NCBI GenBank assembly: GCA_030612725.1
Contig: JAUWNJ010000014.1
Span: forward strand, 24,954 to 88,953
Source: Planctomycetales bacterium
Lineage (GTDB): Bacteria > Planctomycetota > Phycisphaerae > SM23-33
DNA length: 64,000 nt
Direction of reading: 5' to 3'
Positions 49,822 through 57,144 of the stretch are shown in pieces. The stretch's first letter is position 1. Each line of letters opens with the position of its first letter. Below the pieces are notes generated by a model. The model was not told the DNA's origin. It saw only the letters and a list, made by a program, of their open reading frames with translations, and did not search any database. The translations under genes and the position numbers were made by a program.

Positions 49822-52800
49822 CTACAGCGCCTTCAGAGATGCAGTAACAATTTCGAGGTCCTGCTTCAGAGTTGCCAGTCGCTCGCGTTCTCGGCCAACG
49901 ACTTCGGCGGGGGCGTTGGCGAGAAATTTCTCGTTGGCGAGTTTCTTTTCAATGGCTGTGATACCGTTCTGAATCGTCTCGGTCTGCTTTGCAAGCCGGG
50001 CGTGCTCGGCTTCGGTGTCAATCACGCCCAATACGTAAAACGGCGTCCCGCCGACAGTGAAAGTCCCCGCGTCGCTCCGTTGGGTCTCCGAAATGGCGGG
50101 AATCACCTCGACATAAGCCTGCGATTCAAACAATACCTGATTATCCATAACAATTTCACCGGCAGCACTTTCGTGGCTGAAGGAAATTTCGACCTTTTGT
50201 CTCGGCGGGACGTTGTGTTCCGCCCGGAGGTTCCGCACGCCGCGAACAGCCTCGCGGTAAAACTCAAAATCCGTCTCGGCTGCGCTGTCAATCATGGCTG
50301 CATCGGCCAGGGGCCATTGAGCGCGGATGAGCATATCTTCAGCCGGTGAATCTCCGGGTCCTCGATTGGGGACGACCGCGTTCAACTGCGCCCATATCTG
50401 CTCGGTGATGAACGGTACAATCGGGTGCAGCAGGCGAAGCAGGACGTCGAGGCAGTGGGCGAGAACCGCTTTGGCCGTCGATTCGCCGGCGTTAATGCGA
50501 ATCTTGGCTATCTCGAGGTACCAGTCGCAGAAATCGTTCCACATAAAGTGATAAAGCACGTCGGCAAGGTCGTTGAAGCGGTAGGTATCGACGGCTGCCG
50601 TCGCGTCGCGGACGGTGGCGTTCAGGCGGCTTAGAATCCACTGGTCGGAGAGGTTTTCCTTCGGGTGTATTTCGCTCCATGCCGGCATGGCTTCGAGGTT
50701 CATCATTGCGAAGCGAGAGGCGTTCCAGAGTTTGGTGCAGAAGTTTCGCCCGACGTCGAATTTCGCCGAAGTGTTGGCGACCCTGCCGTCGGGAAGCGTC
50801 ATCTCTTCGACCGGCATACGGACGTCCTGGGTCTCGGTGGTCATACTCGTCAGCGTGAACCGCATCGCGTCGGCACCGTGCGAGGCGATAATGTCCAGCG
50901 GGTCGATCCCGTTTCCGAGGCTCTTGGACATCTTCCGGCCCTGCCCGTCCTGGATCATCGCGTGGATATAGACCTGGCTGAAGGGAATATCGCCCCGGAA
51001 ATACTGCCCGAACATCACCATCCGGGTAACCCATAACGTAATAATCTCGCGGGCAGTGCAAAGCAGGTCAGTCGGATAAAACGCCTTCAGTAGGTCAGTC
51101 TCCTCAGGCCAGCCCATAGTAGAAATCGGCCAGAGGGCAGAGGAAAACCACGTATCCAATACATCGGGGTCGTGATCAACACTGTCGGCAAACTTTACCA
51201 GTCCCCGCTCTTCTGTCGTTTCGGGCGTGCCCCTATGATGTGTTCCATCCGGCTTTGAGAATCCTACCGCTTTACACAGTTTCTCTAAGTTCGCGTCCGC
51301 TTCGGGGCTTTTCGTGCAGATATTTGCGATAGAGGGGTCGCTAGTTGCCCGGATCTCAATATCATTCTCAATCCCGATGCTATTGGCCCAACACAATAAG
51401 GCTTCATTGAAGTCTCTAAAGAACTGATCCTCGACTTCTGATGTGGGTCTAGTTCCATAGTCAACCCCATAAACTCGGAGGTGGACATACCATATCGGTA
51501 TCCGATGACCCCACCAGAGTTGTCTTGAGATAGGCCAGTCGCGGAGGTTTTCGAGCCAAGACTGATAGGTCTTTGCGTATCGCTCCGGCGTGAATTTTAC
51601 TTTCCCATCGAGCAGGGGTTTCAGCGCAAGACCCGCAAGCGAATTGACGGGAATATCGGTTCCCTGTAGCACGGGCGTCTCGCCCGTGTCGGGCTGCACG
51701 GGCGAGACGCCCGTGATACTTTTTTTAACCGCGATATACCACTGGTCGGAGAGGTACGGTTCGATGGGCACGTGCGAGCGGTAACTATGGCCTACTTCGT
51801 GCGTGTATTCGCGGACGTCTTCGAGGAGATTTTCGGTTCGGAACCATTCGACGATGGCTTCGCGGGCCTCGAAACGGTCCATTCCGAGCAGTTGCTCGGC
51901 GTCGCTGCCGGTGGCATCGTCCCAGCCGAACTTGTCGCTGATGGTTCCGTCGGGGGCCATGACGTTAATGATGGGCAGGTCGTGCCTCTGACCTATCTGC
52001 CAGTCGTCCGGGTCGTGTGCGGGGGTAACCTTCAGGAAGCCGGTGGAGAAGCGGGCCTTTTCGTCGTCACTATCGGGATCGGGCAGGACGACGTGTTCAT
52101 CGGCGATGATGGGAATAATCCGTCCGACCAGCGGCAGGCGGACGTTTTTGCCGATTAGGTATTTCGCGCGCGGGTCGGCGGGGTTCATCGCAACGGCTGT
52201 ATCGCCGAGCATCGTTTCCGGGCGTGTTGTGGCGATGGTAATGTGCTCAATGGTTTTGCCTTCAATTCTCACGGATTCGACCAGCGGATATTTCATATAC
52301 CAGAAATGTCCCTGGACGGTTTCGTGTTCGACTTCGTCGTCGGCAAGGACGGTTTGGGTGGCGGGGTCCCAGTTGACCAGCCGTTTGCCGCGATAGATAA
52401 GCCCGTCTGCAAAGAGTTTGAAGAAGGCTTCGCGGACGGCTTTTGCGCAGACTTCGTCCATTGTGAACCTTCTCCGGTCCCAATCGCAGGAGCAGCCCAT
52501 GGCTTTGAGTTGGGCGATAATCTGGGCCTCGTATTGGTCTTTCCATGCCTGAATGCGTGCGATGAAATCATCGCGGGCGAAGTCGGTTCGTCGTTTGCCC
52601 TCTTGAGCCAAAATGCGTTTTTCCACAACGGTCTGCGTGGCGATTCCGGCGTGGTCGCAGCCCGGCATCCAGAGCGTCTCGGCTCCGGTCATTCGCTTGT
52701 AGCGTATGAGAATGTCCTGAAGCGTGTTGTTGAGCGCGTGTCCGAGGTGCAACGGGGCGGTTACGTTTGGCGGGGGGATGACGATACAGTAAGTATTCGT

Positions 52801-52893
52801 CCCTCCTGCGGCATCGGCGGCGAATGCGCCGGCATCGGTCCATCGTTTATAAATGATTGATTCGACTTGTTTGGGTTCGTAATTCTTTTCCAT
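49822..52893 (-). CDS. valS: valyl-tRNA synthetase
   Basis: 1023 residues from the ATG at 52893. HIGH-type motif PLHLGHALNN (near 50), editing-domain segment ATTRPETMLGDTAV, and KMSKSLGNG (near 655) with C-terminal coiled coil. Between the editing and catalytic parts, residues about 393-408 are an insertion (ITGVSPVQPDTGETPVLQ) encoded by a near-perfect palindrome (51670-51715). A second unusual insertion of about 90 residues lies after WWGHRIPIWYVH (near 455-545) and replaces a zinc-knuckle region with degenerate cysteines. The enzyme charges tRNA-Val. Confidence 0.97.
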   Translation of the reverse strand: MEKNYEPKQVESIIYKRWTDAGAFAADAAGGTNTYCIVIPPPNVTAPLHLGHALNNTLQDILIRYKRMTGAETLWMPGCDHAGIATQTVVEKRILAQEGKRRTDFARDDFIARIQAWKDQYEAQIIAQLKAMGCSCDWDRRRFTMDEVCAKAVREAFFKLFADGLIYRGKRLVNWDPATQTVLADDEVEHETVQGHFWYMKYPLVESVRIEGKTIEHITIATTRPETMLGDTAVAMNPADPRAKYLIGKNVRLPLVGRIIPIIADEHVVLPDPDSDDEKARFSTGFLKVTPAHDPDDWQIGQRHDLPIINVMAPDGTISDKFGWDDATGSDAEQLLGMDRFEAREAIVEWFRTENLLEDVREYTHEVGHSYRSHVPIEPYLSDQWYIAVKKSITGVSPVQPDTGETPVLQGTDIPVNSLAGLALKPLLDGKVKFTPERYAKTYQSWLENLRDWPISRQLWWGHRIPIWYVHLRVYGVDYGTRPTSEVEDQFFRDFNEALLCWANSIGIENDIEIRATSDPSIANICTKSPEADANLEKLCKAVGFSKPDGTHHRGTPETTEERGLVKFADSVDHDPDVLDTWFSSALWPISTMGWPEETDLLKAFYPTDLLCTAREIITLWVTRMVMFGQYFRGDIPFSQVYIHAMIQDGQGRKMSKSLGNGIDPLDIIASHGADAMRFTLTSMTTETQDVRMPVEEMTLPDGRVANTSAKFDVGRNFCTKLWNASRFAMMNLEAMPAWSEIHPKENLSDQWILSRLNATVRDATAAVDTYRFNDLADVLYHFMWNDFCDWYLEIAKIRINAGESTAKAVLAHCLDVLLRLLHPIVPFITEQIWAQLNAVVPNRGPGDSPAEDMLIRAQWPLADAAMIDSAAETDFEFYREAVRGVRNLRAEHNVPPRQKVEISFSHESAAGEIVMDNQVLFESQAYVEVIPAISETQRSDAGTFTVGGTPFYVLGVIDTEAEHARLAKQTETIQNGITAIEKKLANEKFLANAPAEVVGRERERLATLKQDLEIVTASLKAL
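51670..51715. repeat. palindromic element inserted in frame in valS
   Basis: CACGGGCGTCTCGCCCGTG (51670-51688) and its exact reverse complement (51697-51715) are separated by 8 bases. Each half is itself a near-palindrome. The element is read through as part of ValRS and has no stop codon in that frame. Confidence 0.85.
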
Positions 52894-52925
52894 TGTCGCT
52901 TCTTTTTTTTTAGCAGGGACGCAGG

Positions 52926-53052
52926 GGAAAAGAGAATATTGAATATTGAACATGGAATTTCGAATTACGAAGTAAAAAAAACGCTCCAAGCCGGTGCGAG
53001 AGTTGCTTCTTCACTTCGACATTCGACATTCCTCGCTCATTATTCAATATTC
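52926..53052. repeat. facing AT-rich word repeats between valS and cimA
   Basis: The left copy is GAGAATATTGAATATTGAAC with GGAATTTCGAATTACGAAG. The right copy, inverted, ends ATTATTCAATATTC. It is the same family as 56949-57084. The cimA stop codon lies in the right copy, so the last codons (KRNIE) come from the repeat. Confidence 0.7.
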
Positions 53053-54641
53053 CTTTTTTCCTGCTCGTTCAGCAGTTTGTATTCTATCGCTTCGGTCAGC
53101 GCTTTCCATGACGCCTGGATGATATTTTCGTTCACGCCGACGGTTCCGAAGTATCCGCATTCGGCGTCGTGGAACTCGATGACCACGCGGACCTTGGCGG
53201 CGGTTCCTGCCCGCGGGTTGACCACGCGGACCTTGTAGTCGATTAGTTGCAATTTGTCGATTGACGGATAATGCGGCAGCAGGGCCTGTCGCAGCGCCCC
53301 GTCGAGCGCGTTGACCGGTCCGTCGCCTTCGGAGACCGTGTGGACTGGCTGACCGTCGATGTGCAGTTTTACGATGGCCTCGGTGCTTGTCGGGGCTTGT
53401 CCCGTCTGGAGAATCACGCAGCGGTAGTGGTCGAGTTCCCAGAATCGGCGATACCACTTCCCGCCGAGAATTTTTCGGACCACCAGGTCGAAACTCGCCT
53501 CTGCGGCTTCAAACTGATAGCCCTGGTTTTCCATTTCCTGAACGGCTTGGATAACCTTTTTCTGGAAGTCTTTGTCGTGGTCGATATTGAATTTTTTATC
53601 GGCTTTGATCGCAACGCTGGTAGCGCCGGCCAATTCGCTGATGAGTATCCGCCGGGAATTTCCGACCTCGACGGGGTCTATGTGTTCGTAAGTGGCGGTG
53701 CTCCGCCGGATGGCGTGGACGTGCATTCCGCCCTTGTGCGCAAAGGCTGACAGTCCGACAAAAGGCTGATTGTCCCGGAGCGGAAGATTGGCGATCTCGC
53801 TGAAGTATCGGCTGACCTCGGTCAGCCTCTGCATCGCACCGGTAGTCAGGCATTCATATCCGCACTTGAAGACGAGGTTCGGGACGATACTCATCAGGTC
53901 CGTATTTCCGCAGCGTTCGCCGATACCGTTAATCGTTCCCTGTACATGTCTTGCCCCCGCAGCCACGGCTGACAGGGAGTTGGCGACGCCCAGACCGGCG
54001 TCGTTGTGGCAGTGGATACCGATGACGACATCGGGAAATCTCTGCCGGACGTCTTCTACGACCTGGCCGATAAACTCCGGTAGCGATCCGCCGTTGGTAT
54101 CGCACAGCACCAGCCTCACCGCGCCTCCGGCAACGGCGGATTCAAGAGTCTTGATTGCATATTCGGAATCGGCGCGGTATCCGTCGAAAAAGTGTTCGGC
54201 ATCGAAGAATACCTCCCGTCCCGCCTTGGCAATTGCCGCCAGCGACTCGGAGATCATCTTGAGATTTTCTTCCGGCGAGGTTCGCAGGACTTCGCGGACG
54301 TGCAGGTCCCAACTCTTCCCGACGATCATAACGACCGGCGCTTCGCTGTCCAGCAGCGCCTTGATACCTGCGTCGGCGTCGGCTTGTCTGCCTTTTCGGC
54401 GAGTCATACCGAAGGCTACGATCTTCGCTCGGGCAGGCGGACGCTTACGGACTTTGGCAAAGAAGGCCTCGTCCTTCGGATTGGACAGCGGGTATCCGCC
54501 TTCGATGTAATCAACGCCCAGAGCGTCAAGTTTCTCGACTATCAGGAGTTTGTCTTCAAGCGACAGCCAAACCCCTTCAGCCTGCACACCGTCTCGAAGC
54601 GTCGTGTCATAGATTTCTATTCTTGTTTTTTTGTCGTTCAT
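53040..54641 (-). CDS. cimA: (R)-citramalate synthase
   Basis: 533 residues. The HMGL-like start IYDTTLRDGVQAEGVWLSLE, the metal site GIHCHNDAGLGVAN and the C-terminal LeuA-type regulatory domain (KLQLIDYKVRVVNPRAGTAA) mark the CimA/alternative isopropylmalate synthase group. It condenses pyruvate and acetyl-CoA to citramalate, giving isoleucine independently of threonine. The length is typical of CimA (about 520-540). The last five residues derive from a dispersed repeat. No leu genes are adjacent. Confidence 0.93.
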   Translation of the reverse strand: MNDKKTRIEIYDTTLRDGVQAEGVWLSLEDKLLIVEKLDALGVDYIEGGYPLSNPKDEAFFAKVRKRPPARAKIVAFGMTRRKGRQADADAGIKALLDSEAPVVMIVGKSWDLHVREVLRTSPEENLKMISESLAAIAKAGREVFFDAEHFFDGYRADSEYAIKTLESAVAGGAVRLVLCDTNGGSLPEFIGQVVEDVRQRFPDVVIGIHCHNDAGLGVANSLSAVAAGARHVQGTINGIGERCGNTDLMSIVPNLVFKCGYECLTTGAMQRLTEVSRYFSEIANLPLRDNQPFVGLSAFAHKGGMHVHAIRRSTATYEHIDPVEVGNSRRILISELAGATSVAIKADKKFNIDHDKDFQKKVIQAVQEMENQGYQFEAAEASFDLVVRKILGGKWYRRFWELDHYRCVILQTGQAPTSTEAIVKLHIDGQPVHTVSEGDGPVNALDGALRQALLPHYPSIDKLQLIDYKVRVVNPRAGTAAKVRVVIEFHDAECGYFGTVGVNENIIQASWKALTEAIEYKLLNEQEKRNIE

Positions 54642-54654
54642 GGCTTTTCACTTT

Positions 54655-54751
54655 CCACGAATTACACGAATTTACACGAATTGCACGAATTTTTTCAAAA
54701 ACAGACAAGAAGCAGTCTTTATTTTATTTTTCAATTTGTGTAATTCGTGGT
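54655..54751. repeat. facing CCACGAATTACACG repeats
   Basis: The left copy (54655-54692) repeats the ACGAATT unit several times and the right copy (54733-54751) is inverted (GTGTAATTCGTGG). They lie upstream of cimA, next to a terminator. Confidence 0.7.
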
Positions 54752-54788
54752 AAAAAAATGGCCCTGAAGCCTTCAAAGCCTCGGGGCC
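54752..54788 (-). terminator. Rho-independent terminator (minus strand)
   Basis: On the minus strand the stem GGCCC-C-GAGGC pairs with GCTTC-A-GGGCC around TTTGAAG, followed by A and seven T. It ends transcription of the UroD-like gene or of whatever is encoded at 54789-55056. Confidence 0.7.
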
Positions 54789-54818
54789 TGGGACAAAAAA
54801 AAGTCCGCCGCACCTGCC

Positions 54819-54926
54819 CTAAGGCACGCAGGGTACTATTACGATGGCAATAATGCCTGCGCGGACGCGCTCTGTATCTTCGGCGGGAAAGACCAGAACC
54901 GGTATATCGTTCCAAAGCGTTCGCAT
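54819..54926 (-). CDS. possible 35-residue small protein
   Basis: An ATG at 54926 opens a frame reading MRTLWNDIPVLVFPAEDTER, then VRAGIIAIVIVPCVP, ending in TAG. It lies between the UroD-like gene and the terminator, in the same direction. The sequence looks protein-like (amphipathic, with a hydrophobic end). No clear ribosome binding site. It may be spurious. Confidence 0.3.
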   Translation of the reverse strand: MRTLWNDIPVLVFPAEDTERVRAGIIAIVIVPCVP

Positions 54927-55056
54927 CGTATCGGCTCATCACTCGCCGCAGCGAGTCTCCGCTTGCTGCTACGACCTGCATGCCCAGTCAGGACAATTAT
55001 CCAATCAATTGTATCGCCGCAGTTGAAAGAGTCAATAGATAAGTTGCGCAGACCCA
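54927..55056. other. gap downstream of the UroD-like gene
   Basis: No gene is visible. The hairpin ACTCGC-CGCA-GCGAGT (54941-54956) and GC-rich words occur. The words GCCGCAGCGAGTC also appear in the prophage near 20354-20366. Confidence 0.4.
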
Positions 55057-56130
55057 TTACGGTAGTTGCTCTATCGGCGCGTCCCATGCCTCGAAAACCG
55101 CGCGGATGTTCTCCGAGGGGTTGCGGGTTCCCCATTCACATTGCGCGATGACGCCGCCGTCGCCGTCGTCGAACGCTCGGCGGACCCTGCCAACGGCTTT
55201 GAAAACGTCCTGAACCGAGCCGGAGGGCAAAACAAACTGACGGTCGATCTCTCCCCATAAGGTGATGCGTCCCTTGCAAATCCGCCCTGTCTCCTCGATG
55301 TCCATGCAGAACAACTGGCTATTAATCGCATCTATACCAAGGTCTATGAACTCCTCGAAGAGTTCGAGTATGTGTCCGTCGCAGTGGAAGAAAACCTTCT
55401 TGCCCGCCGAATGGATCATGTCGCAGTAGTCCTTGTACAACGGTTTGAACATATCCCGCCACATCGCCGGGCTGATCAGCAGTGAATTCTGCGAACCCCA
55501 GTCGTCCATGAAACATATTCCATCACAATCGGTCTTCAACCAGCATTCCAATTCTTCGAGGTAAAATTCGTGCAGCATGTCGCGCAGACGAAAGACTTCG
55601 GATGAACCGTATCCCAGGTCGAGATAAAGTTTTTCCGTCCCACGGAGGAATTGCATCCTCTCGAAAGGTCTGACGGTAGTGAACGGCCTGATGTCGGTGC
55701 CGGTGAACATGAACTTCTGCTCACCAGCCAGATTTTTTTCCTGTGCGCGATTGACCGCGTCCCAGTCGGCTTGCCGGAGGATTTCCCATGGCGGCGTCAG
55801 GCTATCCAGTGCCGACCAGTCAGCCAGCGGCGGATGCTTAACTTCGCCGATCTCGCCGTCGGCTCCGGATGCCCAAACGCATCCCCATTCGTCAACCCAC
55901 GTGCTGTCGATGCCCCTGACGCCTCGGCTGCGGTCGCCGGGCGCAAGAACCGGCTCCGGGCAACTTGTAAAATCTTCGGGAAAATCCCGGAGTATCGCTT
56001 CGAGATCGTCGGCTGCAAACATCTGCGCCCACGGCAACAGCCGCCAAAGGTGCCTCGGAGCACGGTCCGGCGATTTGAACTCCAGCGTACGATATACTCG
56101 CTCACGGGATGTCATGTTTTCTCTTGCCAT
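55057..56130 (-). CDS. uroporphyrinogen decarboxylase-like protein (methyltransferase group)
   Basis: 357 residues from the ATG at 56130 (or the ATG at 56115, MTSRERVYRTL); upstream in-frame codons are Arg-rich and not protein-like. The start MTSRERVYRTLEFKSPDRAP and the later YCDMIHSAGKKVFFHCDGHI, LFEEFIDLGIDAIN and ITLWGEIDRQFVLPSGSVQD follow the UroD superfamily. This long branch, common in Planctomycetes, is related to corrinoid methyltransferases (MtaA/CmuA-like) and is not the haem enzyme. Substrate unknown. It lies 11 bases from the MBL gene on the same strand, so the two may form an operon. Confidence 0.78.
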   Translation of the reverse strand: MARENMTSRERVYRTLEFKSPDRAPRHLWRLLPWAQMFAADDLEAILRDFPEDFTSCPEPVLAPGDRSRGVRGIDSTWVDEWGCVWASGADGEIGEVKHPPLADWSALDSLTPPWEILRQADWDAVNRAQEKNLAGEQKFMFTGTDIRPFTTVRPFERMQFLRGTEKLYLDLGYGSSEVFRLRDMLHEFYLEELECWLKTDCDGICFMDDWGSQNSLLISPAMWRDMFKPLYKDYCDMIHSAGKKVFFHCDGHILELFEEFIDLGIDAINSQLFCMDIEETGRICKGRITLWGEIDRQFVLPSGSVQDVFKAVGRVRRAFDDGDGGVIAQCEWGTRNPSENIRAVFEAWDAPIEQLP

Positions 56131-56141
56131 TAGTCTGACCA

Positions 56142-56846
56142 CTATAGGAACGGATTTGAGCGGCGTTCTTCGCCGATTGTGCTTATCGGTCCGTGTCCGG
56201 GCAGGACGCGAACGTCGTCTGGCAGTGTCAGGAGATTTTCGCGGATATTTTTCAACTGGCGTTCTTCGCTCGCACCGGGGATGTCGGTCCGCCCGACACT
56301 GCCGGCAAAGAGCGCGTCGCCGGTGATAACGACCTTGGCTTCGGCGCAATAGAAGGAAACCCCGCCGGGCGTATGGCCTGAAGTGTCAAGAACGCGCCAG
56401 ACCATCGGGCCTAGTTTTAATTCGTCCCCGGCCTCGATGGTTTCGTCGGCCTGCGGGGCGGTTATACTGAACCCGAAGGGAGCCGACATATTGGCCGAAG
56501 TGTCCGAGAGCATGTGTTCGTCGTCCTTCGAGATGGTAATCACAGCGTCAGGGAAGTTTTTTTTCACGGCTTCGATGCCGGCGATATGGTCGCCGTGGCC
56601 ATGGGTCAGAAGTATCCGCTCCGGTTTCAGATCGGTCTTGGCGAGATACTCCAGCAGCGGCCCAGGACTCAGCCCCGGATCAACAACCCAGCAGCATTCT
56701 GTTGGTGGCACAGGTTTGCAACCTGCGTCGCTACCGGCAGGCACAGGTTGAAAACCTGTGTTACCACAGGTCGGAATGTAGCAGTTCGTCATCAGGTTGC
56801 CCAGGATGAGGCATTGTATGGACATCTCGCCGGCATTAATAATCAT
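56142..56846 (-). CDS. MBL-fold metallo-hydrolase (glyoxalase II-like) with in-frame repeat insertion
   Basis: 234 residues. The metal-binding motifs are LTHGHGDHIAG (near 80), DTSGHTPGG (near 155), TGDALF (near 176) and GHGPISTIGEE near the end, as in the YcbL/glyoxalase II-like group. Residues about 26-51 (CGNTGFQPVPAGSDAGCKPV) are encoded by a facing palindrome (56704-56765) and fall between the beta strands MTNCYI and CCWVVDPG, which are adjacent in ordinary members. So the element has been inserted without disrupting the frame. The enzyme could hydrolyse a thioester; substrate unknown. Confidence 0.85.
   Translation of the reverse strand: MIINAGEMSIQCLILGNLMTNCYIPTCGNTGFQPVPAGSDAGCKPVPPTECCWVVDPGLSPGPLLEYLAKTDLKPERILLTHGHGDHIAGIEAVKKNFPDAVITISKDDEHMLSDTSANMSAPFGFSITAPQADETIEAGDELKLGPMVWRVLDTSGHTPGGVSFYCAEAKVVITGDALFAGSVGRTDIPGASEERQLKNIRENLLTLPDDVRVLPGHGPISTIGEERRSNPFL
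56704..56765. repeat. GGTGGCACAGGTTTGCAACCTG palindrome pair, in frame in an MBL gene
   Basis: The left copy (56704-56725) and the inverted right copy (56744-56765) agree at 19 of 22 positions. A second pair of the same family lies between rpsP and trmD at 62132-62212. Confidence 0.85.
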
Positions 56847-56948
56847 ACGTTTTCCTTACAGAGATAGTTGGCGAATCGAAGAACGAAAACCCGAATCTAT
56901 CGCCTTTCGTCCAGATACGCAAGGATGCGGGAAGCCAAACAAAAGAGA

Positions 56949-57084
56949 ATAATGAATATTGAACAAGGAATTTTGAATTTCGAAGTAAAAGGAAAAAAAG
57001 AAGATGAATTGTGCGCGATGGGGGAGCGTAACATTTCTTCTGTTACTTCGAAATTCAAAATTCTTTGTTCATTATTCAATATTC
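56949..57084. repeat. facing AT-rich word repeats, intergenic
   Basis: The left copy (56949-56988) is GAATATTGAACAAGGAATTT followed by TGAATTTCGAAGTAA. The right inverted copy (57043-57084) agrees closely. The whole 298-base gap (56847-57144) between divergent genes holds this element and the promoter below. Confidence 0.8.
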
Positions 57085-57101
57085 ATCTTTAATAAGAACA
57101 T

Positions 57102-57129
57102 TTGACTTGCACACATCTCGATCTATAAT
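57102..57129 (+). promoter_or_regulatory. strong sigma-70-type promoter of the LptD-like gene
   Basis: TTGACT (57102-57107), 16 bases, TATAAT (57124-57129). With transcription starting near 57136 the leader before the GTG at 57145 would be only about 9 bases. Confidence 0.75.
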
Positions 57130-57144
57130 CACCGGCAGAACCTG

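Noticed and set aside
54789..55056. SRP RNA, 6S RNA, RNase P RNA or tmRNA on the minus strand
   Set aside because: The characteristic conserved segments of these RNAs were sought and not found.
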